Positions 42,309 to 50,445 of a DNA stretch of 64,000 nucleotides are shown one piece after another; position 1 is the stretch's first letter, and every line of letters starts with the position of its first letter. The position numbers and the translations under genes are program-made. Below the pieces are notes generated by a model. That model made no database searches, was not told the origin of the DNA, and saw only the letters and a list, made by a program, of their open reading frames with translations. Origin of the DNA: JAHCHG01 sp965214585 (GTDB taxonomy: Bacteria > Acidobacteriota > Blastocatellia > Pyrinomonadales > Pyrinomonadaceae); the NCBI GenBank assembly GCA_965214585.1, contig OZ243957.1, forward strand, positions 3,782,001-3,846,000, given 5' to 3'.

Positions 42309-42605
42309 TGAGAATTTGTTTTTATCAATTGCCGACGGTCTTTAGTTGGTGGTCTGATTGAGAATTTGTTTTTATCAATTGCCGCCAACTTTAGTTGGTG
42401 GTCTGATTTATCTAATAGTAAAAGGCTTTAGCCGAACTTAAAAATTAATCGATCATCCTTACAGCTTCAGCTAAACTTTAGCTGAAGCTGTAAGGAAAAT
42501 GCTTTTAACAGAAGTTCGGCTAAAGCCGGAAGCTAAAAATCAAAACTATCCACCAACTAAAGTTAGAGGCAATTCATAAAGCGTTATATTTTTAGCACTA
42601 CCAAA
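42309..42605. repeat. REP/BIME-like palindrome cluster upstream of transposase
   Basis: Two tandem units of about 50 bp (42309-42358 and 42359-42407) contain TTTAGTTGGTGGTCTGAT. After these come nested inverted repeats: GGCTTTAGCCGAACTT (42424) with AAGTTCGGCTAAAGCC (42512), enclosing a near-perfect palindrome with 19-bp arms at 42457-42495. The outermost pair is TTGCCGCCAACTTTAGTTGG and CCAACTAAAGTTAGAGGCAA. A transposase gene follows 40 bases later, with a related fragment on its other side. Confidence 0.88.
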
Positions 42606-42646
42606 AGCATTACCAAGATTCCTTATTGCTTAGGCTTAAATAACTT

Positions 42647-43081
42647 ATGCCGTATATCAAAGTTTGGATACATTTTGTTTGGTCAACGAAAAACAGAAAG
42701 CCGTTTCTAACTGATGATATTAGAAGTCGAGTTTTCCAACATATCAGAGAAAATGCGCTGGAAAAAGATATTTTTATTGATTATATAAACGGATATGTTG
42801 ACCACGTTCATTGTCTTGTATCGTTGGGTGCGGAACAGACAATGAAAGAAATTATGCAGCTTATAAAAGGTGAATCGTCTTTTTGGATAAATAAAAATAA
42901 ACTTTGCCGGGAAAAATTTCAATGGCAGAATGATTATTTTGCAGTTTCGGTTAGCGAAACAGTAGTTGAAAATGTTCGTGAATATATCAAAAATCAAGAG
43001 GAACATCATCGAAATACGACTTTTGAAAAAGAATTTGAAAAGTTTCTCGAAAGAGCAGGATTCCAAAGATTTGAAGATTGA
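42647..43081 (+). CDS. IS200-like (RAYT) Y1 transposase
   Basis: A 144-residue HUH-type transposase. The HUH motif reads HVH at residues 53-55 in NGYVDHVHCLVSL. The catalytic Tyr113 lies in REYIKNQEEHH, the typical Y1 helix. The start (MPYIKVWIHFVWSTKNRKPF) and length fit the family. It lacks the TnpB partner and is flanked on both sides by REP palindromes, which makes it a REP-associated tyrosine transposase (RAYT) rather than a simple insertion sequence. Enzymes of this kind cut and join single-stranded REP hairpins. Confidence 0.9.
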   Translation: MPYIKVWIHFVWSTKNRKPFLTDDIRSRVFQHIRENALEKDIFIDYINGYVDHVHCLVSLGAEQTMKEIMQLIKGESSFWINKNKLCREKFQWQNDYFAVSVSETVVENVREYIKNQEEHHRNTTFEKEFEKFLERAGFQRFED

Positions 43082-43114
43082 ATTGTGCTAAAGCAAAGAG
43101 GAAAATTATTTTCA

Positions 43115-43183
43115 GAAGTTTGGCTAAAGCCTTTTATTAGATAAATTGCTTTCCACCAGCTAAAGCAGGCGGCAATTCATAAA
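43115..43183. repeat. REP fragment downstream of transposase
   Basis: The words GAAGTTTGGCTAAAGCC (43115) and CCACCAGCTAAAGCAGGCGGCAATT (in two pieces from 43153) match the right half of the upstream cluster at 42512-42580. The right flank carries only half of the structure. Confidence 0.75.
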
Positions 43184-43292
43184 ATAAAGAGGAATATGTC
43201 CAAACAGGAGTTAAAATTCATTTTGAGATTTTAGAGTTTTTAGAAATAACAAAATATATGCGGCAATAAATGTATAAATTGGAAGGCAAAAA

Positions 43293-43847
43293 ATGAGCAA
43301 CATAAATAAGGATAAAATCGTAACAATTTTCGGCGGTTCGCGGTGCGGCGAAGATTCCGCCGAATATCAGCAGGCGAAAGAAGTCGGCGCAATTCTTGCG
43401 GAAGCCGGTTATACGATTTGCACAGGCGGTTATCTGGGCGTGATGGAAGCGGCTTCGCGCGGGGCGAGAGAAAAAGGCGGCAGAGTTTTCGGAATTGTGA
43501 TGAATCAATTTCGCAACGAGCCGAACCGATATTTGACCGATAAAGTTGCGACAAATCATTTTTACGGGCGTTTGCAAAACCTGATCGAACGTTCCGTCGG
43601 TTTTATAGCGATTCGCGGCGGAATGGGAACGGTGACGGAAATTTCTCTGGTTTGGAATAAACTGCAAACGGGAATTTTGGAAAAACGTCCGCTTGTTTTG
43701 CTCGGCGATTGCTGGAAACCCGTCGTCGAATCGTGGAAGGAAAATCTGGTTGTCAGCCGGAAAGATTTGTCTTATTTAGATTTAACCGAAACAGCCGAAG
43801 AAGCGTGTGAAATAATTTTTAAAAAATCAAAGGGAGTGAAAATATGA
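43293..43847 (+). CDS. LOG-like/SLOG-family Rossmann protein
   Basis: A 184-residue protein of the lysine-decarboxylase-like (LOG/TIGR00725) superfamily. The opening IVTIFGGSRCGEDS, AGYTICTGGYLGVMEAASRGA and the signature RGGMGTVTEI are present. LOG relatives hydrolyse cytokinin or nucleotide 5'-monophosphates, and other SLOG members bind nucleotide-derived ligands. The Arg in place of Pro in PGGxGTxxE is a departure. A GGAAGG Shine-Dalgarno sequence is before the ATG. Its stop overlaps the start of the next gene by 4 bases (ATGA), which couples their translation. Confidence 0.85.
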   Translation: MSNINKDKIVTIFGGSRCGEDSAEYQQAKEVGAILAEAGYTICTGGYLGVMEAASRGAREKGGRVFGIVMNQFRNEPNRYLTDKVATNHFYGRLQNLIERSVGFIAIRGGMGTVTEISLVWNKLQTGILEKRPLVLLGDCWKPVVESWKENLVVSRKDLSYLDLTETAEEACEIIFKKSKGVKI

Positions 43848-44770
43848 ATTGTCCGAAATGTAATGCGATGCTGCTGCCCGATGCCAAATTTTGCGGTTCG
43901 TGCGGTTTTCAAATGCAGAGTTTAGCCGAAGAAATCGCGCCCGAACACAATACTTCAAAAATTCCGAATTCCGCGCCGCAGCAGCAGCAAGGGCAGAATT
44001 ATCAAACTAATCCGAATGAAGCGTTCCATTTTGACAGGGACGGACGCGGGCGCGGGCGCGGTTACACTTGGGAAATCCAAAATCAAGGCTCGTTCGCGCT
44101 TGCCGTCGTCAAACTGGAAGCCGGGCAGTCAATTTCCGCCGAAGCCGGAGCGATGGTTTCGATGAGTTCGAATATTGATTTGCAGTCGGAAATGAAGGGC
44201 GGCGTTTTCGGTGCGTTAAAACGCGCAGTCGGCGGCGAATCCGCTTTTGTTTCAACATTTACGGCAAACAATGCGCCGGGCGAAGTAACGCTCGCGCCGG
44301 GTGCGCCGGGCGACGTTTTCGGAATCGAGATGAACGGGCAGAATTTTCTGGTTCAATCGAGTTCTTATCTGGCGGGCGATACGAGTTTAACTGTGGATAC
44401 TAAATTCGGCGGCGCGAAATCTTGGCTCGGCGGTGAAGGTTTGTTTTTGCTGGAAGTTTCCGGCAACGGACTTCTTCTAGTGTCTTCGTTCGGCGCAATT
44501 TACCGAAAGAATTTAAAGCCGGGCGAGCAGTATGTCGTTGATACGGGACATCTCGTCGCGTGGGAAGCGAGTATGCAGTATAATGTAAAAAAGGCTTCAA
44601 ACAGCGGTTTTTTTCGCAGTTTTTTAAGCGGCGAAGGAATGGTCGCCGAATTTTCCGGCGCGGGCGAAATTTTGATTCAAACGAGAAATTTACGCGCTTT
44701 TGCCGGTCTTCTCAAACCGTTCTTTCCAAGTCAGGGCGGAAGCGGCGGCGGATTTAATATTGACGTTTGA
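43844..44770 (+). CDS. TIGR00266/AIM24-family protein with N-terminal zinc ribbon
   Basis: A 308-residue protein. Residues 1-25 form a zinc ribbon (CPKCNAMLLPDAKFCGSCG), followed by a Gln-rich linker. The AIM24-type domain starts near residue 75 (GRGYTWEIQNQGSFALAVVKL) and includes SAEAGAMVSMSSNIDL, TLAPGAPGDVF and a Gly-rich end. AIM24 proteins fold as stacked beta sheets and have no clear biochemical role in bacteria. Its coupling with the SLOG protein suggests that they act together. Confidence 0.85.
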   Translation: MNCPKCNAMLLPDAKFCGSCGFQMQSLAEEIAPEHNTSKIPNSAPQQQQGQNYQTNPNEAFHFDRDGRGRGRGYTWEIQNQGSFALAVVKLEAGQSISAEAGAMVSMSSNIDLQSEMKGGVFGALKRAVGGESAFVSTFTANNAPGEVTLAPGAPGDVFGIEMNGQNFLVQSSSYLAGDTSLTVDTKFGGAKSWLGGEGLFLLEVSGNGLLLVSSFGAIYRKNLKPGEQYVVDTGHLVAWEASMQYNVKKASNSGFFRSFLSGEGMVAEFSGAGEILIQTRNLRAFAGLLKPFFPSQGGSGGGFNIDV

Positions 44771-44893
44771 TTTTTGATCTTTGATTTTTTGAACTTGGAA
44801 CAATTAAGTATTTTTTAAAATGTTCATAAAAATTTGTATTTTCATAAGAGAAACTTAATAAAAGTTCAAAAATCCAAGATCATTCTAAATAAA

Positions 44894-46678
44894 ATGAGTA
44901 TCACCAAACAGAAACTCGATTTGTCCTCAAATGAAGTGAGAATTGAAAAAAGACTTCACGCCAGAGCAGTTTCCAGAGGAATTGCAATTGGCAGAGTCGT
45001 CTGTCTTTACGGGCGCAGTCGTCAATTTTATCAGGTAAAAATTGACGATTCACAAATCGAAAAGGAAATTCGCCGTTTTCGCGCCTCGCTTCGTCTTGCC
45101 AAGCGGCAGTTGAAAAAAATCAGTCTGGGAAATGGTTCTGAAAATCAATCGAACAAAACGGATATTTTCAATACGCACATTTTGATTCTCGAAGACCGGA
45201 CGCTCGTAGAAAAGATTGAAAATTTTATCAGCCACAAGAAATACAATGCGGAATGGGCTGTAAAAATCGTTCTGGATGAATATACTTCCGAATACAAGGC
45301 GATTTCCGACGAGCATCTGAGAGAAAAATATATTGACCTCGAAGATATTACCGATAGAATTTTGAACGCGCTCGGCGGCGGCAGACAGGCAAGCGTTCAT
45401 TTGGAAGAAAATTCGGTTATCGTCGCCAAAGAATTAAAACCTTCGACATTAATCGAACTCAACGAAAGCAAGCCGGCTGCGATTATCACCGAACGCGGCG
45501 GCTGGACTTCGCACACATTTATTTTAGCCAGAGAATTGAATATCCCTGCGGTTACGAACGTAAAAAATGCTCTGCGAATTTTGGAAATGAGCGACGAAGT
45601 GATTGTCAACGGATACAAAGGGCAGATAGTTATTAATCCGTCGGAGAAAACGCGGCTTGAGTTTCAAATTTCAGCCGACAAATATAAAAATTCCGAATCG
45701 GAAAAATTTGCGGTGAAAAACGGTCTGACCGAAACTCTGGACAAAACGAAAATCATCGTTCGCGCCAATGTGGATTTGCCCGACGGATACAAAAAAGCTG
45801 AAAAAATCGGCGCGTGCGGAATCGGTCTGTATCGCTCGGAGTTTCTTTTTAATCAATTCAAAAAATTTCCGAGCGAACAGCAGCAGTTTGAGGCTTATAC
45901 GAAAATCGGCAAAATCGTCGGCGAAAAAGGCGTGAGAATCCGCACGTTTGATCTGAGCATCGAGCAGATAGCCGAAGAGAACGCCGAACGTGAAAAAAAT
46001 CCCGCGCTCGGTTTACGCGGAATCCGGCTCGGAAATTCGCACGAAAAACAATTTCGCACACAAATCCGCACACTGCTACGCGCCGCCGCCGAATTTAAAA
46101 TTGACATTGTTTTGCCGATGATTTCCGATATTGAAGAGATTTGGAACGCAAAAAAAATAATCGAAAATGAAAAATATAAATTAGAAAAAAAGAATATAAA
46201 ATTCGGCAGTCCGAAAATCGGAGCGATGATCGAAGTTCCGGCAACCGTTCTGATAATTGAAGATTTGGTCGAAGAAGTTGATTTTCTGTGTCTGGGAACG
46301 AACGATTTAGTGCAGTATCTGTTAGCCGTTGACCGCGATAATCCGACGGTGGCGGAATGGTTTCAGACGCTTCACCCGGCGGTTATCAAATCGCTGAAAA
46401 TTGTTATCAATCAAGCCAACAAAAAATCCATCCCGGCGATAATCTGCGGCGAAATGGCTGGTTCGCCTTTTTATATGCCGATTCTGCTCGGTTTGGGCGC
46501 AACCGAACTGAGTATGAATATCAATTCGATTCCGCGAATTCAAAAAACAATTTCCGGCATCGCTCTCGAAGAAGCCAGAGAACTCGTCAAGCAAATCGAA
46601 ATTTGCAAAACACCTGCTCAAATCGAGGAAAAACTCGAAAAATGCTTTCGTGAAAAGTGGTCGCATCTCCGGCAGTAA
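44894..46678 (+). CDS. ptsI: PTS Enzyme I (phosphoenolpyruvate-protein phosphotransferase)
   Basis: A 594-residue Enzyme I that takes phosphate from PEP and passes it to HPr. The active His207 lies in GGWTSHTFILARE. The C-terminal PEP-binding TIM barrel has RSEFLF, GLRGIRL, the signature LGTNDLVQYLLAVDRDN and the CGEMAGSP loop. The start ATG 44894 is preferred to the upstream frame from 44834, which begins in A+T-rich leader. It is the only PTS component in this part of the window; HPr and EIIA lie at 16.6-17.3 kb. No sugar-specific EIIB/C was seen. Confidence 0.95.
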   Translation: MSITKQKLDLSSNEVRIEKRLHARAVSRGIAIGRVVCLYGRSRQFYQVKIDDSQIEKEIRRFRASLRLAKRQLKKISLGNGSENQSNKTDIFNTHILILEDRTLVEKIENFISHKKYNAEWAVKIVLDEYTSEYKAISDEHLREKYIDLEDITDRILNALGGGRQASVHLEENSVIVAKELKPSTLIELNESKPAAIITERGGWTSHTFILARELNIPAVTNVKNALRILEMSDEVIVNGYKGQIVINPSEKTRLEFQISADKYKNSESEKFAVKNGLTETLDKTKIIVRANVDLPDGYKKAEKIGACGIGLYRSEFLFNQFKKFPSEQQQFEAYTKIGKIVGEKGVRIRTFDLSIEQIAEENAEREKNPALGLRGIRLGNSHEKQFRTQIRTLLRAAAEFKIDIVLPMISDIEEIWNAKKIIENEKYKLEKKNIKFGSPKIGAMIEVPATVLIIEDLVEEVDFLCLGTNDLVQYLLAVDRDNPTVAEWFQTLHPAVIKSLKIVINQANKKSIPAIICGEMAGSPFYMPILLGLGATELSMNINSIPRIQKTISGIALEEARELVKQIEICKTPAQIEEKLEKCFREKWSHLRQ

Positions 46679-46686
46679 AATAATTG

Positions 46687-46940
46687 GGTAGTGAACTAAA
46701 AATAATGCCGATAAGATTTTTTATGAATTGCCGTCTGCTTTAGCTGACGGGAAAAGTTAAATCAAATAACAGGCTTTAGCCAAACACAAATAAAAGTAAA
46801 TTCCTTAACTGCTTTAGCTAAAGCAATTAGGATGATTGATATTTTATTTGAGTTTGGCTAAAGCCTAAGTCTTATTATCAAACAAATCCGTTAGCTAAAG
46901 CAGACGGCAATTCACAAAGCATTATTTTTAGTTCACCACC
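46687..46940. repeat. REP/MITE element with 22-bp terminal inverted repeats
   Basis: The ends at 46687-46708 (GGTAGTGAACTAAAAATAATGC) and 46919-46940 are inverted repeats. Inside are GCCGTCTGCTTTAGCTGACGG, and GGCTTTAGCCAAAC paired with GTTTGGCTAAAGCC, around the palindrome GCTTTAGCTAAAGC. The words and layout are close to the cluster at 42309-42605, whose right end (TTTTTAGCACTACC) also resembles this one. No ORF is present, so it looks like a non-autonomous relative of the transposase-associated repeat. Confidence 0.85.
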
Positions 46941-46948
46941 AAAAAAGA

Positions 46949-47246
46949 CTCTTTGACAATTAGCGGTGGAAATTTTTTTCAGTTAGTATTCCTGTCGCCA
47001 ACGGCGACCAACAGCACCGCTTCGCCGCCTAGCGAGAATCGCTAGGTCGAATGGATTAAGAATGCCGTCGCTGAAAGCGACGAACAAATTATGTGGAAAA
47101 TTATTGCTCACTTTCAGCGAACAATTTAATGATTAACAGCAACATATAGTTTCGGCGAAAAACGCCTGCACCAACTGTTTTATTGTTTGTTGCCGTTAGC
47201 GAAGCTGGAAAAAATAAAACTAAATCCAACCGCTAATTTTCAAGAG
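46949..47246. repeat. Second inverted-repeat element, different family
   Basis: The ends CTCTTTGACAATTAGCGGTGGA (46949-46970) and TCCAACCGCTAATTTTCAAGAG (47225-47246) are imperfect inverted repeats. The interior holds small palindromes, for example GTCGCCAACGGCGAC and CGTCGCTGAAAGCGACG, and CCTAGCGAGAATCGCTAGG. No ORF. It begins 8 bases after the preceding element, so the two share one site. It lies 200 bases before a polysaccharide export gene. Confidence 0.75.
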
Positions 47247-47451
47247 CAAAAAAAATGTATTGCAAAAATTTTTCGCACAAAACTTTTTTCTAAAATACAA
47301 ACGGTTTTAATCCTTTATATTTAGTGAGGCTGAAAGCCCGCCGAATAACATACTTGCTCAAGTGATATTTGTGCATTAAATTAAATGAAAATGAAAATTT
47401 TTTGATGAGCAAAGAGAGGTTTTCTAAATCGTCCCCCGGAAAAAGAGTGTT

Positions 47452-48501
47452 ATGAATTTAACTTTACAAAGAAAATTTTTATTAATTTGCGGTTTGATAC
47501 TTTTTGCGGCTTCCGTAAACGTCAAGGCGCAGACGGAAAGCAAACAAATCAATTTTCAATATTCTCAGAATCCGAAAACCAGAATAAAAACTGCTGAAAA
47601 TTCAACGGAAAAAGCTACGAAAGCTGCTGAAAATAATTTGACGAAAGTTGAGGAAACAATAAATGCGTCTGATAACGTCAGCGGGGAAAAAGTTGAAGCA
47701 AAATCAGAAAATGTTTCTCTGGCGAGCAAAACTCTGGAAGTTGCCAAGCGTTCAAAAAGTGTTTCCGCCTCGCCGACTGAAATTTACAAAGTCGGAATTA
47801 ATGACATTTTATTTATAAGTCTGCAAAATGATAATAATTCTTCGACGTATTACACGGTTTTAAATGACGGCACGATTGATTATCCTCTGGCGGGAGAAAT
47901 GGTTTCTGTTGAAAATCTGACAACCGATGAGATTGAAGATTTGCTCAGACAAAAAATTAAACTGTTCAAAAATCCGCAAATTTCCGTGAAGGTGCGCGAA
48001 CACGCCAGCCACGAAATAAACGTCTTGGGAATGGTCGAAAATGCCGGAAAAAAATATATACAGCGCGAAGCCGTTCCGCTTTTCGTCATCCGCGCCGAAG
48101 CGATTGTTCAGCCGCAAGCCGAAAAGGTAATTATTAAAAGAAAAAATCTCGTTACCGAAACTTATAATTTGAACGAATCGGAATACGAAAATATTTTGGT
48201 TTTTCCGGGCGATATTATCGAATTTACAAAAAAGCAGAAATTTTCAAACACGGAATTTTATTTTATCGGCGGTTTGATAAAAGACGGCGGACAGAAAAAC
48301 TTTCACGAAGGCATAACGCTGACACAGGCGATTCTGGCTTCCGGCGGAGTGCAGAATTCCAAGTCGGTCAAGGTTATCATCCGGCGCAAGGATGAAAAAG
48401 GTCTGCTCCAATCTTCCGAATTTGATTTGAGCAAAATTAAAAAGGGAAAAACGCCCGATCCGACGCTGAAATCGGGCGATACGATTGAAATTTTAGATTA
48501 A
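47452..48501 (+). CDS. Polysaccharide export protein (Wza-like) with SLBB domain
   Basis: A 349-residue exported protein. The signal peptide (KFLLICGLILFAASVNVKAQ) is followed by a low-complexity Ala/Glu/Lys/Asn stretch to about residue 105. The poly_export domain (YKVGINDILFISLQNDNN ... TIDYPLAG) comes next, then an SLBB-type domain (EFYFIGGLIKDGGQKNFHEGITLTQAILASGG). It lacks an obvious lipobox Cys. Wza-like proteins form the outer-membrane or periplasmic channel for capsule or exopolysaccharide. A paralogue is found at 58165-59247. Confidence 0.85.
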   Translation: MNLTLQRKFLLICGLILFAASVNVKAQTESKQINFQYSQNPKTRIKTAENSTEKATKAAENNLTKVEETINASDNVSGEKVEAKSENVSLASKTLEVAKRSKSVSASPTEIYKVGINDILFISLQNDNNSSTYYTVLNDGTIDYPLAGEMVSVENLTTDEIEDLLRQKIKLFKNPQISVKVREHASHEINVLGMVENAGKKYIQREAVPLFVIRAEAIVQPQAEKVIIKRKNLVTETYNLNESEYENILVFPGDIIEFTKKQKFSNTEFYFIGGLIKDGGQKNFHEGITLTQAILASGGVQNSKSVKVIIRRKDEKGLLQSSEFDLSKIKKGKTPDPTLKSGDTIEILD

Positions 48502-48580
48502 ATACATAAATGTTTTAAGAAAATACGAAGTTTATAAACTTCAACTTTGTTTGTTGAACATTTTTTGTTAAAATATTTAA

Positions 48581-48995
48581 GCCTTGCAGAAAGAAGTAAA
48601 TCGGGCAATCGCTTGTAATTTATTTTACAAGAGGAAAGTCCGAACACCGCAGGACAACGAGCCGGATAACGTCCGGGCAAACGATTAAAAAAATCGTTTG
48701 ACGACAAGTGCAGCAGAAAACAGAACAGCCCTTTCGGGTGATGTGTGAAATGGTGCGGTAAGAGCGCACCGGCGCGTTTGGTAACAAGCGCGGCTGGGTA
48801 AACTCCTCGTGGTGCAAGACCAAATAGAAAAACGCGAAAGGGAATTGTCCGTTCCCGCTTTCGGAGCGATCCGAAAGACGTTTTCGGGTAGGTCGCTTGA
48901 GCGCGTTTGGCAACAAACCGCCTAGATGAATGATTGCCCTTTGATTTTTTCAAAGAACAAAATTCGGCTTACAGATTTATTTCGATTTGCAAGGT
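48581..48995 (+). ncRNA. rnpB: RNase P RNA, bacterial type A
   Basis: The universally conserved stretch GAGGAAAGTCCGAACACC is at about 48631-48650, and AGATGAATGATTGCC with the terminal ATTCGGCTTACAG is near the 3' end. P1 is closed by CCTTGCA (48582-48588) with TGCAAGG (48988-48994). The P4 elements can be placed between these. It matches rnpB in length (about 415 nt). It is the catalytic subunit of RNase P, which trims tRNA 5' ends. No ORF of worth lies here; the open frames seen on the other strand are artefacts. Confidence 0.96.
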
Positions 48996-49043
48996 GTCTT
49001 TTACACCCGAACTTTACAATAAAAAGGAGTTTCAAATAATTTT

Positions 49044-49316
49044 ATGGCTAATAGAAAAGGCGTTTTTATAGGCGCGTATGTTCCGAATGAGCTAAAAGAA
49101 TCCTTGCGCCGGAGAGCCGCCGCAGAACACAGAACGCTTTCGCAGGAAATAACCAGAATTTTGGTCGAAGCCGTCCACGGACAAGGCTTGCCGACGGGAA
49201 GCGTTGACCGCAGAGATAACGCGACCACGCCGCGCCGCCGCGCAACCGATCCGCTGCCGCGCCGCCGCGCCGAAGATATGCCGTATATTGCTCCCGAAGA
49301 AAAGCCTGAAAAATAA
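49044..49316 (+). CDS. Ribbon-helix-helix (Arc-like) DNA-binding protein
   Basis: A 90-residue protein. The N-terminal segment KGVFIGAYVPNELKESLRRRAAAEHRTLSQEITRILVEAV is an Arc/CopG-type ribbon-helix-helix, with a beta strand followed by two helices. The C-terminal tail is Arg- and Pro-rich and low in complexity (RRDNATTPRRRATDP), so probably disordered. It could be an antitoxin of the FitA type, but no toxin gene is near, so a transcription regulator is also possible. It starts 48 bases past rnpB and has its own terminator. Confidence 0.7.
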   Translation: MANRKGVFIGAYVPNELKESLRRRAAAEHRTLSQEITRILVEAVHGQGLPTGSVDRRDNATTPRRRATDPLPRRRAEDMPYIAPEEKPEK

Positions 49317-49336
49317 AGGTTTTTTTATTAACAATC

Positions 49337-49372
49337 AAAGCGTTGCTTAACGATTACGGCAACGCTTTTCGC
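49337..49372 (+). terminator. Terminator after the ribbon-helix-helix gene
   Basis: Stem AAAGCGTTGC / GCAACGCTTT with a 12-base loop, then TTCGCTTTTT. It lies about 20 bases past the stop codon. Confidence 0.8.
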
Positions 49373-49404
49373 TTTTTAAATTTCGTTCTGATAAAATTTT
49401 TTCA

Positions 49405-50145
49405 ATGAAAAAGCATTTCGTATTAATTTCCGTAATTTCCGTTTTACTGAGTTTTATCGGCGGTTTTATCTTGGCAAACGCTCTGAATCGTCAGGAAATT
49501 AATGAACTTCGCGCGAAGGCGGAACAAACGGAAAACCGAATTTCGCAGACAAACGGCGAAAACGCGGAATTGACTTTGAGCGACGAGGAAATTAATCAGA
49601 AAATCAGCGAAGCAAAATCGAATCCGAACGATTTTAATTTTCAGAAGAATTTGGGAATCGGTTTATACCGCTACGCCGCTTTGAAACAAGACCCGGCGTT
49701 ATTTGAAAAGGCGGCTGAAATTTTAGACCGCGCGTTTCAACTAAATTCTGGAGATTACGACGTAATTGTTGCATTGGGAAATAGTTACTTTGATATTGGT
49801 TATCTCAGAAAGGAAGACGAAAATTTACTTAAAGGGCGGGAATTTTATCAAAAGGCTCTCGAAATTAATAAGGAAGATTCCGACGTTCGCACGGATTACG
49901 CTTTGACATATTATTTATTAAGCCAGCCGGATTTGGATAAAACAATCGAAGAATTAAACCGCGCGATAAATATAAATCCGAAAAATGAAAAGGCTCTGCA
50001 AGTCTTGACCGAAGCGTATATCAAGCAAAATAAATATGCCGAAGCGGAAAAAATTCTCGCGCAACTGAAAGCGTCTAACCCGAACAATCCGACTATTCCG
50101 AATTTATCCGCGCGTTTAGCAAAATCCGTTCAGGAAAACCGTTGA
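49405..50145 (+). CDS. Membrane-anchored TPR protein
   Basis: A 246-residue protein. The N-terminal hydrophobic helix (FVLISVISVLLSFIGGFILANAL) is followed by a coiled-coil-like linker, then tetratricopeptide repeats from about residue 75 (FQKNLGIGLYRYA, EKAAEILDRAFQL, GREFYQKALEINKE, DYALTYYLLSQ, ALQVLTEAYIKQNKYAEAEKIL). Its TPR end resembles CcmI/NrfG-like assembly proteins. A role as a scaffold for protein complexes is inferred. Its TGA overlaps the ATG of the next gene, so the two are probably translated together. Confidence 0.8.
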   Translation: MKKHFVLISVISVLLSFIGGFILANALNRQEINELRAKAEQTENRISQTNGENAELTLSDEEINQKISEAKSNPNDFNFQKNLGIGLYRYAALKQDPALFEKAAEILDRAFQLNSGDYDVIVALGNSYFDIGYLRKEDENLLKGREFYQKALEINKEDSDVRTDYALTYYLLSQPDLDKTIEELNRAININPKNEKALQVLTEAYIKQNKYAEAEKILAQLKASNPNNPTIPNLSARLAKSVQENR

Positions 50146-50438
50146 TGATAAAGTTTTTGTTTTTACTGTTTTTGGTAATCACTCTTTCGGGCATCGTCGC
50201 TCTGCGTTTTCGCCGCCAGATTTTAATTCTCGTAGAAGCGTGGGAAAAATTAAAAAACCCCAAAACCGGACAAAAAAAATCTCATCAGATTAATAATACT
50301 GAAAACGCAAACTCGATTCCTTTGATAAAATGCTCAAAATGCACAATCTGGATTCCGCAAAACAAGGCAGTCGGATTTAACTCAAAAATCTATTTCTGTT
50401 CCGAAGATTGTATGAAAAAAGTGTCAGAAATAAACTGA
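50145..50438 (+). CDS. Small membrane protein with a zinc-binding tail
   Basis: A 97-residue protein, chosen from ATG 50145, which overlaps the previous stop codon. The membrane helix (FLFLLFLVITLSGIVALRF) is followed by a basic linker and then a C-terminal CxxC...CxxxC motif (KCSKCTIWIPQNKAV ... YFCSEDC) resembling TRASH/PP0621-type zinc modules. I cannot give a function. The pairing with the TPR protein suggests one small membrane complex. Confidence 0.65.
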   Translation: MIKFLFLLFLVITLSGIVALRFRRQILILVEAWEKLKNPKTGQKKSHQINNTENANSIPLIKCSKCTIWIPQNKAVGFNSKIYFCSEDCMKKVSEIN

Positions 50439-50445
50439 AATAAAT

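Noticed and set aside
42309..42605. CRISPR-like repeated units
   Set aside because: There are only two tandem units without spacers, and the rest are nested palindromes. No cas genes are present, so it fits REP elements.
43250..43667. Minus-strand frame opposite the SLOG gene
   Set aside because: It mirrors the real gene and shows no known domain, while the plus strand has a clear LOG signature and a Shine-Dalgarno sequence.
48498..48953. Long open frames on the minus strand opposite rnpB
   Set aside because: The region is RNase P RNA on the plus strand. The frames are a by-product of its composition.
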